Assembly: GCF_029350945.1 (NCBI RefSeq)
Contig: NZ_JARKMS010000009.1
Span: 24,431-73,115 of the forward strand
From: Maribacter huludaoensis
GTDB taxonomy: Bacteria > Bacteroidota > Bacteroidia > Flavobacteriales > Flavobacteriaceae
DNA: 48,685 nt
Reading direction: 5' to 3'
Below, one piece after another: positions 26,416 to 35,519 of this stretch (the stretch's first letter is position 1; every line of letters begins with the position of its first letter). The notes under the pieces were generated by a model, which made no database searches, had not been told where the DNA came from, and worked only from the letters and a program-made list of their open reading frames with translations. The position numbers were made by a program, and so were the translations under genes.

Positions 26416-27909
26416 TTAAGTACTCTTCCAAAAATAAGGAGTCAACAAAATTAGTACGGTAAATAACTCTAACCTACCGGCAAGCATTAAAAATCCGCAC
26501 CACCATTTTGCAAGATCGGGCAAGCTGTTAAAATTACTTACAGGATTTAAACTCCCTAAAGCAGGACCTACGTTACCTAATGAAGATGCCGCCCCGCCTA
26601 TGGCAGATTCAAAATCTAATCCTAAGAAGCCTAACACCAGGGCACCAATTATAAATAGCAGCATATACAGCACAAAGAACCCTATGATATTATAGACAAT
26701 CTTCTCTTTAACGGTTTTGTTATTATAACGTACAGGTATAATGGCATTGGTATGTAATGTTCGCTTAAACTCCAATACCCCGTTCTTAATAATCAATAAA
26801 TGTCGCATTACTTTTATACCACCGGCAGTAGACCCTGCAGAACCACCCAAAAAGAACAGCCCGAAGAAAAATACGGTTAAAAAAGGTGTCCACTGTGTAA
26901 AATCGGCACTAACAAAACCAGTAGTGGTTATTACAGAGATAATCTGAAACAATGAATGTCTAAAAGCACTCTCTGCCTTACCCAATACCATAGGATAACC
27001 TGGCGTAAGTTCTGTGATATTTGCTTGAAAATAAACCACTAGAGCCACTATTATGGTAAATACCGTAACAAAACCGGCATAATACCTAAATTCCTCATCT
27101 TGCAAAACCTTCTGTACTTTGCCCTTAAATGCGAAATAGCTCAGCACAAAGTTGCTACCGGCCAAAAACATAAAGAATATAATGATATATTGAATAATGG
27201 GCTGGTCGTTATAATAAGCGACACTGGCATTTTTAGTTGAAAAACCTCCGGTAGACAGCGTTGCCATAGCATGGTTTACAGCATCAAAGAAAGACATACC
27301 CGCAACCTGCAACAATATCGTTTCTGCCACGGTATACCCAAAATATATTAACCATAGCCGCTTTGCCGTATCTGTTATTCTTGGATGCAATTTATCTCCC
27401 GTAGGTCCTGGAGCCTCTGCCGAAAATAATTGCATACCACCAATACCTAGCAATGGCAATATTGCTATAGCCAAAACGATTATTCCCATACCACCGATCC
27501 AATGGGTCAGGCTTCGCCAGAAAAGAATGCCCTCTGGCATTGCTTCGATATCATCCATAATGGAAGCGCCCGTTGTCGTGTAACCTGAAATAGTTTCAAA
27601 AAAAGCGTTTGTAACCGTGGGCAATGCACCAGAAAACAGATATGGCAACATACCGGAAATAGACATTACGATCCAACCAAAAGTTACGATAATGTACCCC
27701 TCCTTCTGTTTCACTTCTTTTTTATGCCCTCTGGTATAGTACATCATAAAGACCCCAACAAACATGGTAGTTATAGATGCAAGCGCAATACTTAACGTTG
27801 CTCCATCTTGGTATACTCCACTTACTACCGCCGCTAGAAGCATAAAGCCTCCGTTGCAAAGCAATAGAAGCCCCATTATGTGAATTATGATTCTTAAATT
27901 TAGCCGCAT
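26416..27909 (-). CDS. trkH: Trk-type potassium uptake channel subunit
   Basis: The protein has 497 residues and is the membrane pore of the Trk system. Four pore-loop repeats are visible with selectivity-type glycines: SGYTTTGASI, LSTGGFSTKN, ITTTGFVSADF and SSLGNVGPALGS. About ten helices span the membrane. It starts one base after trkA ends on the same strand, so pore and gating subunit are translated together. Confidence 0.95.
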   Translation of the reverse strand: MRLNLRIIIHIMGLLLLCNGGFMLLAAVVSGVYQDGATLSIALASITTMFVGVFMMYYTRGHKKEVKQKEGYIIVTFGWIVMSISGMLPYLFSGALPTVTNAFFETISGYTTTGASIMDDIEAMPEGILFWRSLTHWIGGMGIIVLAIAILPLLGIGGMQLFSAEAPGPTGDKLHPRITDTAKRLWLIYFGYTVAETILLQVAGMSFFDAVNHAMATLSTGGFSTKNASVAYYNDQPIIQYIIIFFMFLAGSNFVLSYFAFKGKVQKVLQDEEFRYYAGFVTVFTIIVALVVYFQANITELTPGYPMVLGKAESAFRHSLFQIISVITTTGFVSADFTQWTPFLTVFFFGLFFLGGSAGSTAGGIKVMRHLLIIKNGVLEFKRTLHTNAIIPVRYNNKTVKEKIVYNIIGFFVLYMLLFIIGALVLGFLGLDFESAIGGAASSLGNVGPALGSLNPVSNFNSLPDLAKWWCGFLMLAGRLELFTVLILLTPYFWKST

Positions 27910-27910
27910 C

Positions 27911-29260
27911 TTAAAGGAACATTCGTTCTATTTTTGGAATTTCGGAAGGCAGACAACAAACTACCACCCTATCGCCTTCCTGTATTTTAAACCCACCAAG
28001 TGCTATATGGCCTTGACCATCTCTTACTACTCCACCAATTGTGGCCGCTTTTGGAAAATCCAATTCCCGTATGGTCGTTCCCGTTACTTTAGAGTTTCTT
28101 TTTACGATAAACTCCAAAATTTCTGCATTTAAATTGTTCAAGCGCATTAAGGCAACAACCTCACCTTTACGTATATGTCTAAATATATTGTTTGCCGCAA
28201 GAAGTTTTTTATTGATCAAGGTATCAATACCTATAGAATGAGATAACTGAAAATAGTCCATATTTTCAACCAGAGCAATAGTCTTCTTTATATATTTTGA
28301 TTTTGCGACCAAGCATGACATTATATTGGTTTCCGAATTTCCGGTAACCGCAATAAAGGCATCCATAGATTCCAAACTCTCCTCATCTAACAATTCTACA
28401 TTTCTACCGTCCCCGTTAATCACCAATGCATTTGGCAATTCATCTGCCAGATCAAAAGCTTTCTCCTTATTCTTCTCGATCAACTTTACGTTGAATTTAT
28501 TGGCACAAAGATCCCTAGCCGTTTTGTACCCTACTTTACTTCCTCCAAGAATCATCACATTCTTGATTTCCGCCTTCTTTTTCCCGGTAAGTTTATAAAG
28601 CTCATCAACGCCTTTTTTTACGGTAATAAAGTATACCTGGTCTCCTTCTTTAAAAAGGGTATCTCCCCTTGGTATTACCGTATATTGCGTACCGGTTCGC
28701 TGCAACGCAATAGGCATAAAGTGCAATTCCGGAAAAATCTTTGCCGCCTCCTTTACTTGCTTACCCACAAAAGGTGCGGATTTAAGTAATGAGACACCAA
28801 CCATTATCAACTCACCATCTTCAAATTCGTAGGTATCGTTAAAGGCAGATTTATTAAGAAGCATCTGTATTTCAGTTGCCGCCAAAGCCTCTGGAGATAT
28901 CAGTTCATCAATTCCTAAATCCGAGAATCGTAATAGCTCTTTATTTTTTATGAATTCGGTATTTGAAATTCTTGCAATCGTTCGCTTACATCCCAATTGT
29001 TTTGCCAACATGCAAAGCGTTAAATTGGTAGTTTCAGAAGAAGTTACCGCAATAACCAAATCCGAATCTTTTACTTGAGCATCATTTAAAACTGCAATAG
29101 AAGTTGCATCACCTTTTAAAACTCGTATATCTAGATGATTATCCGCATACGCAAGACTTTCTTTTTTAGAATCGATCAAGGTAATATCTTGTGACTCATA
29201 AGAGAGTAATTTGGCTAAATGAAAGCCTACTTCTCCAGCACCAGCAATTATAATCTTCAT
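27911..29260 (-). CDS. trkA: Trk system regulatory NAD-binding subunit
   Basis: The protein has 449 residues with two RCK_N and RCK_C pairs. The first dinucleotide fold starts MKIIIAGAGEVGFHLAKLL with its acidic end at LIDSKK. The second starts near residue 232 with VMILGGSKVGYKTARDL. It binds NAD(H) or nucleotides and gates TrkH at the inner face of the membrane. It is the first gene of the trkA-trkH operon. Confidence 0.96.
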   Translation of the reverse strand: MKIIIAGAGEVGFHLAKLLSYESQDITLIDSKKESLAYADNHLDIRVLKGDATSIAVLNDAQVKDSDLVIAVTSSETTNLTLCMLAKQLGCKRTIARISNTEFIKNKELLRFSDLGIDELISPEALAATEIQMLLNKSAFNDTYEFEDGELIMVGVSLLKSAPFVGKQVKEAAKIFPELHFMPIALQRTGTQYTVIPRGDTLFKEGDQVYFITVKKGVDELYKLTGKKKAEIKNVMILGGSKVGYKTARDLCANKFNVKLIEKNKEKAFDLADELPNALVINGDGRNVELLDEESLESMDAFIAVTGNSETNIMSCLVAKSKYIKKTIALVENMDYFQLSHSIGIDTLINKKLLAANNIFRHIRKGEVVALMRLNNLNAEILEFIVKRNSKVTGTTIRELDFPKAATIGGVVRDGQGHIALGGFKIQEGDRVVVCCLPSEIPKIERMFL

Positions 29261-29360
29261 TTATTTTATTAGAGCGCTAAAAATCAAGCACAAATTTTTA
29301 CTCTTAACTATTATGTATACTTAAAAGTAGTCTTGAAAAACAATAGCATTTATTAAGGCA

Positions 29361-29368
29361 CAAAATTA
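29361..29368 (-). promoter_or_regulatory. Putative -7 promoter element of trkA-trkH
   Basis: On the minus strand this reads TAATTTTG, matching TAnnTTTG, about 100 bases before the trkA start, which would give a fairly long leader. Confidence 0.35.
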
Positions 29369-29462
29369 CATAATTAAATTAGTTTAATCTTTATTTTCAA
29401 TTCTTTAACCCATCAATTAGTAACCTAAGTAGCTAAAATGGAATTAAGCATTAGCTATATTG

Positions 29463-29470
29463 TATATTTG
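29463..29470 (+). promoter_or_regulatory. Putative -7 element that sets the ubiE/menG start
   Basis: TATATTTG matches TAnnTTTG and ends 19 bases before the ATG at 29490. The longer reading frame from 29460 would begin inside this element, so the downstream ATG is preferred. Confidence 0.55.
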
Positions 29471-29489
29471 TCAAAAAAATTGCAATAAA

Positions 29490-30221
29490 ATGCCCCAAAA
29501 AGTCACTCCATATAAAAACTCCGATTTAGGAAAAAAAGAGCAGGTTACTCAAATGTTCGATACTATTTCTAAAAATTACGACGGCTTAAATCGTGTAATT
29601 TCTTTTGGAATAGATATTAAATGGCGCAGGAAAGTGGTTGAAATTTTAAAAAAAGAACAACCCCAATCTATATTGGATATTGCAACAGGTACTGGAGATT
29701 TAGCCATTGCCCTTGTAAAAACTGGCGCAGAAAAAATTGTAGGTCTAGACATCTCGCCCGGTATGCTAGCTATTGGCAAAGAAAAAGTGAGCGACAAAAA
29801 GCTTGACAGTACTATTCAAATGGTGGTGGGCGATAGTGAAAAACTTACTTTTGCTGACAATTCTTTTGATGCGGTAACGGTATCTTTTGGCGTCAGAAAT
29901 TTTGAAACCCTTAATACCGGGATGGCAGAAATTCTACGTGTATTGAAACCAAAAGGAACTTTGGTAGTATTAGAAACCTCTATACCTACAAAAACACCAT
30001 ACAAACAAGGCTATAATTTTTATACCAAAAACATTCTTCCCTTAATTGGAAAATTATTTTCCAAGGATGATTCTGCATATGGCTATTTAAGCGAATCGGC
30101 TTCCGTTTTTCCTCATGGCGAAAACTTCAACAATATTTTACGCGAAATTGGGTTTATAGATGTAACAAATAAACCTCAAACATTTGGGGTTGCATCAATA
30201 TATGTTGCAAAAAAGGGTTGA
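29490..30221 (+). CDS. ubiE: Demethylmenaquinone methyltransferase
   Basis: With the ATG at 29490 ([10 protein letters not shown]) the protein has 243 residues. Ten further in-frame upstream residues overlap the promoter and are rejected. The enzyme C-methylates demethylmenaquinone to menaquinone; flavobacteria use menaquinone, so menG/menH is an equally good name. Signature stretches are [36 protein letters not shown] and FGVRNFETL. The porT promoter overlaps its 3' end. Confidence 0.95.
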   Translation: MPQKVTPYKNSDLGKKEQVTQMFDTISKNYDGLNRVISFGIDIKWRRKVVEILKKEQPQSILDIATGTGDLAIALVKTGAEKIVGLDISPGMLAIGKEKVSDKKLDSTIQMVVGDSEKLTFADNSFDAVTVSFGVRNFETLNTGMAEILRVLKPKGTLVVLETSIPTKTPYKQGYNFYTKNILPLIGKLFSKDDSAYGYLSESASVFPHGENFNNILREIGFIDVTNKPQTFGVASIYVAKKG

Positions 30222-30242
30222 TCGCAATATTTATCCACAATA

Positions 30243-30250
30243 TATTTTTG
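30243..30250 (+). promoter_or_regulatory. Putative porT promoter, -7 element
   Basis: TATTTTTG matches TAnnTTTG. A TTG at 30218-30220 lies 22 bases upstream, within the range for a flavobacterial -33 box. The element ends 27 bases before the preferred porT ATG at 30278. Confidence 0.5.
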
Positions 30251-30277
30251 ATGCATGACAATAGCAAACCAGGATAT

Positions 30278-30970
30278 ATGAAAAAGTGGTTTTTTATAAG
30301 CCTAACGTTGTTGATTACGAATTTGATCAGTGCTCAATTCAACGAAAGTCCTATATTGAATAAACAGAACGAAGACAAAAAACTCTTGAACTGGGGTTAT
30401 TTTCTTGGTTTAAACCAATATGATTTTAAAATTGAATACAAAGAAAATGCCCAAGATATTTTGGTCAGTAAAAGTTTTGGATTTAATGTTGGATTAATTG
30501 GCGAGGTGCGAGTGAATGAATTCTTAGATGTTCGTTTTGAACCCGGGTTACATTATGGATCTAGGTTAATGGGTTTTCCAGGTTTTGAAGATGAGCGTGA
30601 TGCTATACGAGAAGTTAAATCTACTTATATTAATTTTCCGTTACTGCTAAAAGCAAGCACTAGAAGATATGGCAATTTTAAACCATTTCTTTTAGGCGGT
30701 GTTTCTACCGGACTCAATTTAGGGAGCAATGAAGAAAGTCTTGATGACAACAGTACCGGTACCTTTAGAATGAAAAAATGGGTATACAATTATGAACTTG
30801 GTTTTGGAATTGACTTCTACCTGGAGTATTTTAAATTTACCCCATCTATTCGTGGAGTTTTTGCCATTACCGATGAGCTAGTGCCGGACAATGACCCTAA
30901 CAGTCCATGGACCGGAAACATTGAGTCACTAAAAACACGGGGCATCTTCATCAACTTCACTTTTGAATAG
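30278..30970 (+). CDS. porT: PorT-family outer-membrane protein (T9SS/gliding)
   Basis: With the ATG at 30278 the protein has 230 residues and begins with a signal peptide (MKKWFFISLTLLITNLISAQ). An ATG 20 codons earlier would overlap the promoter. The body is a predicted beta-barrel with PorT hallmarks: GYFLGLNQYDFKIEY, FGFNVGLIGEVRV, FLDVRFEPGLHYG, STYINFPLLLKAST and a C-terminal aromatic strand (IFINFTFE). PorT is a T9SS component needed for secretion. Its position after ubiE is a known flavobacterial arrangement (recall). Confidence 0.88.
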   Translation: MKKWFFISLTLLITNLISAQFNESPILNKQNEDKKLLNWGYFLGLNQYDFKIEYKENAQDILVSKSFGFNVGLIGEVRVNEFLDVRFEPGLHYGSRLMGFPGFEDERDAIREVKSTYINFPLLLKASTRRYGNFKPFLLGGVSTGLNLGSNEESLDDNSTGTFRMKKWVYNYELGFGIDFYLEYFKFTPSIRGVFAITDELVPDNDPNSPWTGNIESLKTRGIFINFTFE

Positions 30971-30998
30971 CAATTAGCAATTAGCAATTAGCAATTAG
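30971..30998 (+). repeat. Four perfect copies of a 7-bp tandem repeat
   Basis: CAATTAG occurs four times without mismatch immediately after the porT stop. It lies between convergent porT and the RNA methyltransferase gene. Short tandem repeats of this kind mutate by slippage; no function is evident. Confidence 0.95.
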
Positions 30999-31032
30999 CA
31001 AAAGCTAAAAAATTTTCAATTAAAAAACCGCG

Positions 31033-31752
31033 CTATTTTCTTATTTCGTGTAATAGAATTGCCGTTGCAGAAGCCACATTTAAGCTTTCTGTAGTAGCAC
31101 CTCCAAATTGTGGTATTGCCAACCTTGCCGTGCACAATTTCGCTACAGATTCAGAAACCCCTTTACCTTCATTACCCATAATCATAATTCCTTTTTCTGG
31201 TAGCTTAGTCTTGTTTACACTTACACCGTTCATAAACGTGCCGTAAATAGGTAACTCTGTTTCCAACAAAAAAGTTTTAAGTTCCGTGTACCTAATATTC
31301 ACCCTTGTAATAGAGCCCATAGTGGCCTGCAATACTTTAGGATTATAACAATCAACCGTTTCCAAAGAACATACAATATCACTTACACCAAACCAATCGC
31401 TAAGTCTAATAATGGTTCCTAAATTACCTGGATCCTGCACTCCATCAAGTACCAGAACCCAATCAGAACTTATTTTTCTAGTTGGTTCCGGTATATAAAA
31501 AACCCCAAGATATCCGTTAGGGTTCTTTAAACTGCTCATTTGACCAAGTTCCCTAGCAGTTACTTTTTCAACATGCTCTCTACCTACGTCCAGACCTAAG
31601 GGATCAACTGCAAAAAGCTTGTAAATTTTCATATCAGAATTCACTACTTCTTCAATAGCCTTTTTTCCTTCCACTACAAATAGCCTATGCTCATTTCGGC
31701 ATTTTTTTTGCTGTAGACTTTTGATAAGTTTCAATTCACTTTTGACAACCAT
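31033..31752 (-). CDS. TrmH/SpoU-family RNA 2'-O-methyltransferase
   Basis: The protein has 239 residues. An N-terminal substrate-binding part (residues 1-90, CRNEHRLFVVEGKKAIEEV) precedes the SPOUT domain. The three motifs are LDGVQDPGNLGTIIRLSDW (about 102-120), IIMGNEGKGVSESV (about 190-203) and LNVASATAILLHE near the C-terminus. It should methylate a ribose in rRNA or tRNA; the target is unknown. It is divergent from tamL, and the two start regions overlap. Confidence 0.92.
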   Translation of the reverse strand: MVVKSELKLIKSLQQKKCRNEHRLFVVEGKKAIEEVVNSDMKIYKLFAVDPLGLDVGREHVEKVTARELGQMSSLKNPNGYLGVFYIPEPTRKISSDWVLVLDGVQDPGNLGTIIRLSDWFGVSDIVCSLETVDCYNPKVLQATMGSITRVNIRYTELKTFLLETELPIYGTFMNGVSVNKTKLPEKGIMIMGNEGKGVSESVAKLCTARLAIPQFGGATTESLNVASATAILLHEIRK

Positions 31753-31770
31753 TCAAATAATGTATTTTTG
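31741..31770 (+). promoter_or_regulatory. Well-formed promoter of the TamL-like gene
   Basis: TTTG (31741-31744), 18 bases of spacer, then TATTTTTG (31763-31770) match both halves of the Bacteroidota consensus. The ATG at 31777 would be almost leaderless, so the ATG at 31807 is preferred. The promoter overlaps the start codon of the divergent methyltransferase (31750-31752). Confidence 0.65.
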
Positions 31771-31806
31771 ATTTCTATGAGGATGGCACTTTGCTCCAAA
31801 AACATC

Positions 31807-34371
31807 ATGGCTAAAATAAGCTTATTATCCCTACTGGCAATAGTCCTGTTATCCTGTAACTCGCTAAAGAAAGTTGGGGACAATGAATATTTGGTGGTCA
31901 AAAACGCCGTTTACGCAGATTCTATCAAAGTAAACGATGAAGAACTGGAAAGCCTAATCTACCAAAAATCCAACTCTACCGTTCTAGGTTATCCCCTAAG
32001 ACTTAATCTTTATAACCTAGCCAAAGAAAATCCAGACTCATCATATAACGCTTGGTTAAACAAAAAAGAGAACAGAAAAAAAAGACTTGATAAACTGCTT
32101 TCAGAAAAACAGGTTGAACGCCTAGGAGAATCTTTTATAGTAAAAGGACTTAGTAATTGGCTAAAGGATATTGGCGAAGAACCTACAATTTTAGATACTA
32201 CAAAAACACGTTTAAGCCTAGCAAAACTGAGTGCCTATTACCAAAGCAAAGGATATTTTACAAATAATACTACGTATGAAATTGACAGTACCAGGCACAA
32301 AAAAGTTAAAGTAAATTATCATATTGATCTTGGTGACCCATACATGATCGATTCGCTCACTAACAATATCTCGTCTACGGCAATAGACAGTTTGTACTTT
32401 TTAAATTCCGCTGAGTCCCTTATAAAAGAAGGACAACAGTTCAACTTAAGTAATTTTAATAATGAAAGAGAACGATTAACCGGTATTTTTAGAAATAGCG
32501 GTATACGTAACTTTCAAGAAAGCTCTATTACCTTTGATATTCTAAGAGACACTATTAAAGCGGCAAATGATCAACAAATGAACATTACGTTGAACATTGG
32601 TGACTTAAAGACCAGAGGAGAGAACGAAGTGACGACTTCTGCGTATAAAGTAGAGACTATAAATAAAATAAATATTTACACTGACTACCTTTCTGCAAAT
32701 TCTCAAGATTCATTGTATACTATAGATTACCAAGACTATACTATTCATTATTCAAAGAATTTTGACATCAAACCAAAAACTTTGGCCAATGCCGTTTTTT
32801 TCAAAAAAGATAGTATATACAGGGACGTAGACAAAATAAGGTCATCTAGACAATTAAACGCACTCAACGTATTTAAATACCCAAACATAATTTTTGAGGC
32901 AGATTCTGTAGGCAACAAAGTAAACACCAACATATATCTAGCACCAAAAACCAAATACGCCCTTGGAACTAATTTTGAAGTAAGCCGATCTAACTTACGT
33001 AGATTAGGTGTAGGTCTTGGCACTACCCTTCTAATACGAAATATTTTTAAAGGTGCGGAAAATTTGAGTATTTCCGCAAATGGCTCTTATGGTCTATTAA
33101 GTAGCAATACGTTTGAGGCCAATTACTTCTCTGAATTCGGTGGTGATATCTCATTGGATTTTCCAAGAATCTGGTTTCCTTTCATCAATACCTCTAGATT
33201 AATCCCAAATTACACGTTGCCCAAAACCAGAATTGCCATAGGTACCAATTTTCAGAACAATATAGGCTTGGACAAACAAACTCTTAATGCTGTTATTGGC
33301 TATAATTGGGCACCTAGTGATTTTGTAAAACATGAAGTTGAATTACTAAACATTCAATTTGTCAGAAATGTAAACGAAGAAAGGTTCTACAATGTTTACA
33401 CCAACACTTATGAGTTATTAGATGATATTGCAGATGGTTATGAAGACCCAGATTTATATCCAGAACTAACAGATTTTTTTGAGCCTAGGGATAGTGACAC
33501 TGAATTAAATTTAATAATCCCGTCAGGAACAAGTGGTTTCACCAATGCTATTTTAGATGGTACCGTAAATTCTACTACAGATGATTTTGATGATGTAAAC
33601 ACCATTGAAGAAAGACGTATTAGATTGACCGAGAACAATCTAATATTCGCATCCAATTACACATTTAACAAGACCAATAGAACTGGGCCTATTGATAATT
33701 CTTTTTACCAATTTCGCTGGAAGGTGGAAGGAGCAGGTAATGTATTATCGGCAATTTCATCTTTAGTTCCATTCAATAAAAATGACGATGAACAGTTATT
33801 GGTATTTGGTGTTCCCTTCTCACAATACATAAAAAATGAGTTTGAGTATGTGAAGTACTGGGATTTAAAACGAGCTAACGTCTTGGCGGCAAGAGCATTT
33901 TTCGGTATCGCTATTCCCTATGGCAACTCTGACAACATTCCCTTTGTTCGTAGTTATTTTGGAGGTGGATCAAATGACAACAGAGCTTGGTTCCCTTATT
34001 CATTGGGTCCGGGAAGCACTTCTGCAATTAATGACTTTAATGAAGCAAACTTAAAACTGGCTTTTAACCTAGAATATAGATTTCCTGTTGCTGGCGATAT
34101 TAACGGTGCTATTTTTGCCGACGCAGGAAATATATGGAACGTTCTTGATAATGTTGAAGACCCAAATGCCACTTTTGACGGAATTGCATCTTTAAAGGAC
34201 ATTGCACTAGGCACCGGACTAGGACTTAGATATGATTTCACCTACTTCCTATTTCGATTAGACCTAGGTTTTAAAACTTATAATCCTGCTGAAATTCAAT
34301 CAAAAAGATGGTTTAGAGATTACAATTTTGCAAATTCAGTATTACAAATAGGCATAAACTATCCCTTTTAA
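31807..34371 (+). CDS. TamL-like BamA/TamA-family outer-membrane lipoprotein
   Basis: With the ATG at 31807 the protein has 854 residues. MAKISLLSLLAIVLLSC gives a clear lipobox. Upstream starts at 31768 (TTG) and 31777 (ATG) lie on or next to the promoter. Residues about 20-380 hold POTRA-like repeats (KKVKVNYHIDLGDPYMID, TINKINIYTDYLS). The last 400 are a 16-strand barrel ending INYPF. It is the lipidated TamA/BamA homologue seen in Bacteroidota, expected to assemble outer-membrane proteins. No tamB lies next to it. Confidence 0.88.
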   Translation: MAKISLLSLLAIVLLSCNSLKKVGDNEYLVVKNAVYADSIKVNDEELESLIYQKSNSTVLGYPLRLNLYNLAKENPDSSYNAWLNKKENRKKRLDKLLSEKQVERLGESFIVKGLSNWLKDIGEEPTILDTTKTRLSLAKLSAYYQSKGYFTNNTTYEIDSTRHKKVKVNYHIDLGDPYMIDSLTNNISSTAIDSLYFLNSAESLIKEGQQFNLSNFNNERERLTGIFRNSGIRNFQESSITFDILRDTIKAANDQQMNITLNIGDLKTRGENEVTTSAYKVETINKINIYTDYLSANSQDSLYTIDYQDYTIHYSKNFDIKPKTLANAVFFKKDSIYRDVDKIRSSRQLNALNVFKYPNIIFEADSVGNKVNTNIYLAPKTKYALGTNFEVSRSNLRRLGVGLGTTLLIRNIFKGAENLSISANGSYGLLSSNTFEANYFSEFGGDISLDFPRIWFPFINTSRLIPNYTLPKTRIAIGTNFQNNIGLDKQTLNAVIGYNWAPSDFVKHEVELLNIQFVRNVNEERFYNVYTNTYELLDDIADGYEDPDLYPELTDFFEPRDSDTELNLIIPSGTSGFTNAILDGTVNSTTDDFDDVNTIEERRIRLTENNLIFASNYTFNKTNRTGPIDNSFYQFRWKVEGAGNVLSAISSLVPFNKNDDEQLLVFGVPFSQYIKNEFEYVKYWDLKRANVLAARAFFGIAIPYGNSDNIPFVRSYFGGGSNDNRAWFPYSLGPGSTSAINDFNEANLKLAFNLEYRFPVAGDINGAIFADAGNIWNVLDNVEDPNATFDGIASLKDIALGTGLGLRYDFTYFLFRLDLGFKTYNPAEIQSKRWFRDYNFANSVLQIGINYPF

Positions 34372-34386
34372 ATATAATTGTTTTAT

Positions 34387-34394
34387 TACTTTTG
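34387..34394 (+). promoter_or_regulatory. Putative -7 promoter element of fbaA
   Basis: TACTTTTG matches TAnnTTTG, 37 bases before the fbaA ATG. No clear -33 TTG. Confidence 0.45.
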
Positions 34395-34431
34395 TTTTTC
34401 ATTTTTTTAAGAAACAAACAACAACATAACT

Positions 34432-35499
34432 ATGGCTCACAACATTAAACCGGGAGTTGCAACCGGAGATGAAGTTCAAGAAATCTTCAACTACGCAAAA
34501 GAAAAAGGATTTGCATTACCTGCAGTAAACGTAATAGGTTCTGACACTATTAATGGTGTTCTAGAAACTGCAGCTAGCTTAAACGCTCCCGTAATTATAC
34601 AATTTTCAAATGGCGGAGCCCAGTTCAATGCCGGTAAAGGGCTTTCTAATGATGGGCAACAAGCTGCTATCTTAGGGGCAGTTGCAGGTGCCAAACATGT
34701 ACACCAATTAGCAGAAGCTTACGGTGCTACGGTAATTTTACATACAGATCATTGTGCTAAAAAACTTTTACCTTGGATCGACGGACTTTTAGATGCCAGT
34801 GAAAAACATTTTGCCGAAACCGGTAAATCATTGTTCAGCTCCCATATGATCGATCTTTCTGAAGAGCCTTTAGAAGAGAACATTGAAATATGTAAAGGTT
34901 ATCTGGAGCGCATGAGCAAAATGAACATGACCTTAGAGATCGAATTAGGTATTACAGGTGGTGAAGAAGATGGTGTAGATAATTCTGATGTAGATGATTC
35001 CAAACTATATACACAACCAGAAGAAGTAGCGTATGCTTATGAAGAGCTTTCTAAAGTTAGCCCTAGATTTACAATTGCCGCTGCTTTTGGTAATGTTCAC
35101 GGGGTATACAAACCTGGTAACGTAAAATTGACACCAAAAATCCTTAAAAATTCTCAAGAATATATCTCAGAAAAATACGGTGTAGAACATAACCATATTG
35201 ATTTTGTATTCCACGGTGGATCTGGTTCTACTGTTGAGGAAATTAGAGAAGGTATTAGCTACGGTGTTATTAAAATGAACATTGATACAGATTTACAATA
35301 TGCATTCTTATCTGGTGTTCGTGACTATGTGCAGGAGAACAAGGAGTATTTACAATCTCAAATAGGTAACCCTAAAGGAGCGGACGAACCAAACAAAAAG
35401 TTCTATGACCCAAGAGTTTGGTTAAGAAAAGGAGAAATATCTTTTATTGAAAGATTGAAAAAAGCATTTGAAGATTTAAATAACGTTAATACGTTATAA
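34432..35499 (+). CDS. fbaA: Class II fructose-bisphosphate aldolase
   Basis: The protein has 355 residues, the class IIA length. It cleaves fructose 1,6-bisphosphate into two trioses using zinc. HTDHC at 104-108 holds catalytic Asp106 and zinc ligand His107. LEIELGITGGEEDGVDN near 172-188, FGNVHGVYKPGN and DFVFHGGSGS give the remaining ligands and phosphate-binding residues. It lies 20 bases before accD on the same strand and may be cotranscribed with it. Confidence 0.97.
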   Translation: MAHNIKPGVATGDEVQEIFNYAKEKGFALPAVNVIGSDTINGVLETAASLNAPVIIQFSNGGAQFNAGKGLSNDGQQAAILGAVAGAKHVHQLAEAYGATVILHTDHCAKKLLPWIDGLLDASEKHFAETGKSLFSSHMIDLSEEPLEENIEICKGYLERMSKMNMTLEIELGITGGEEDGVDNSDVDDSKLYTQPEEVAYAYEELSKVSPRFTIAAAFGNVHGVYKPGNVKLTPKILKNSQEYISEKYGVEHNHIDFVFHGGSGSTVEEIREGISYGVIKMNIDTDLQYAFLSGVRDYVQENKEYLQSQIGNPKGADEPNKKFYDPRVWLRKGEISFIERLKKAFEDLNNVNTL

Positions 35500-35519
35500 T
35501 CGTATAGGATAACCATAAA

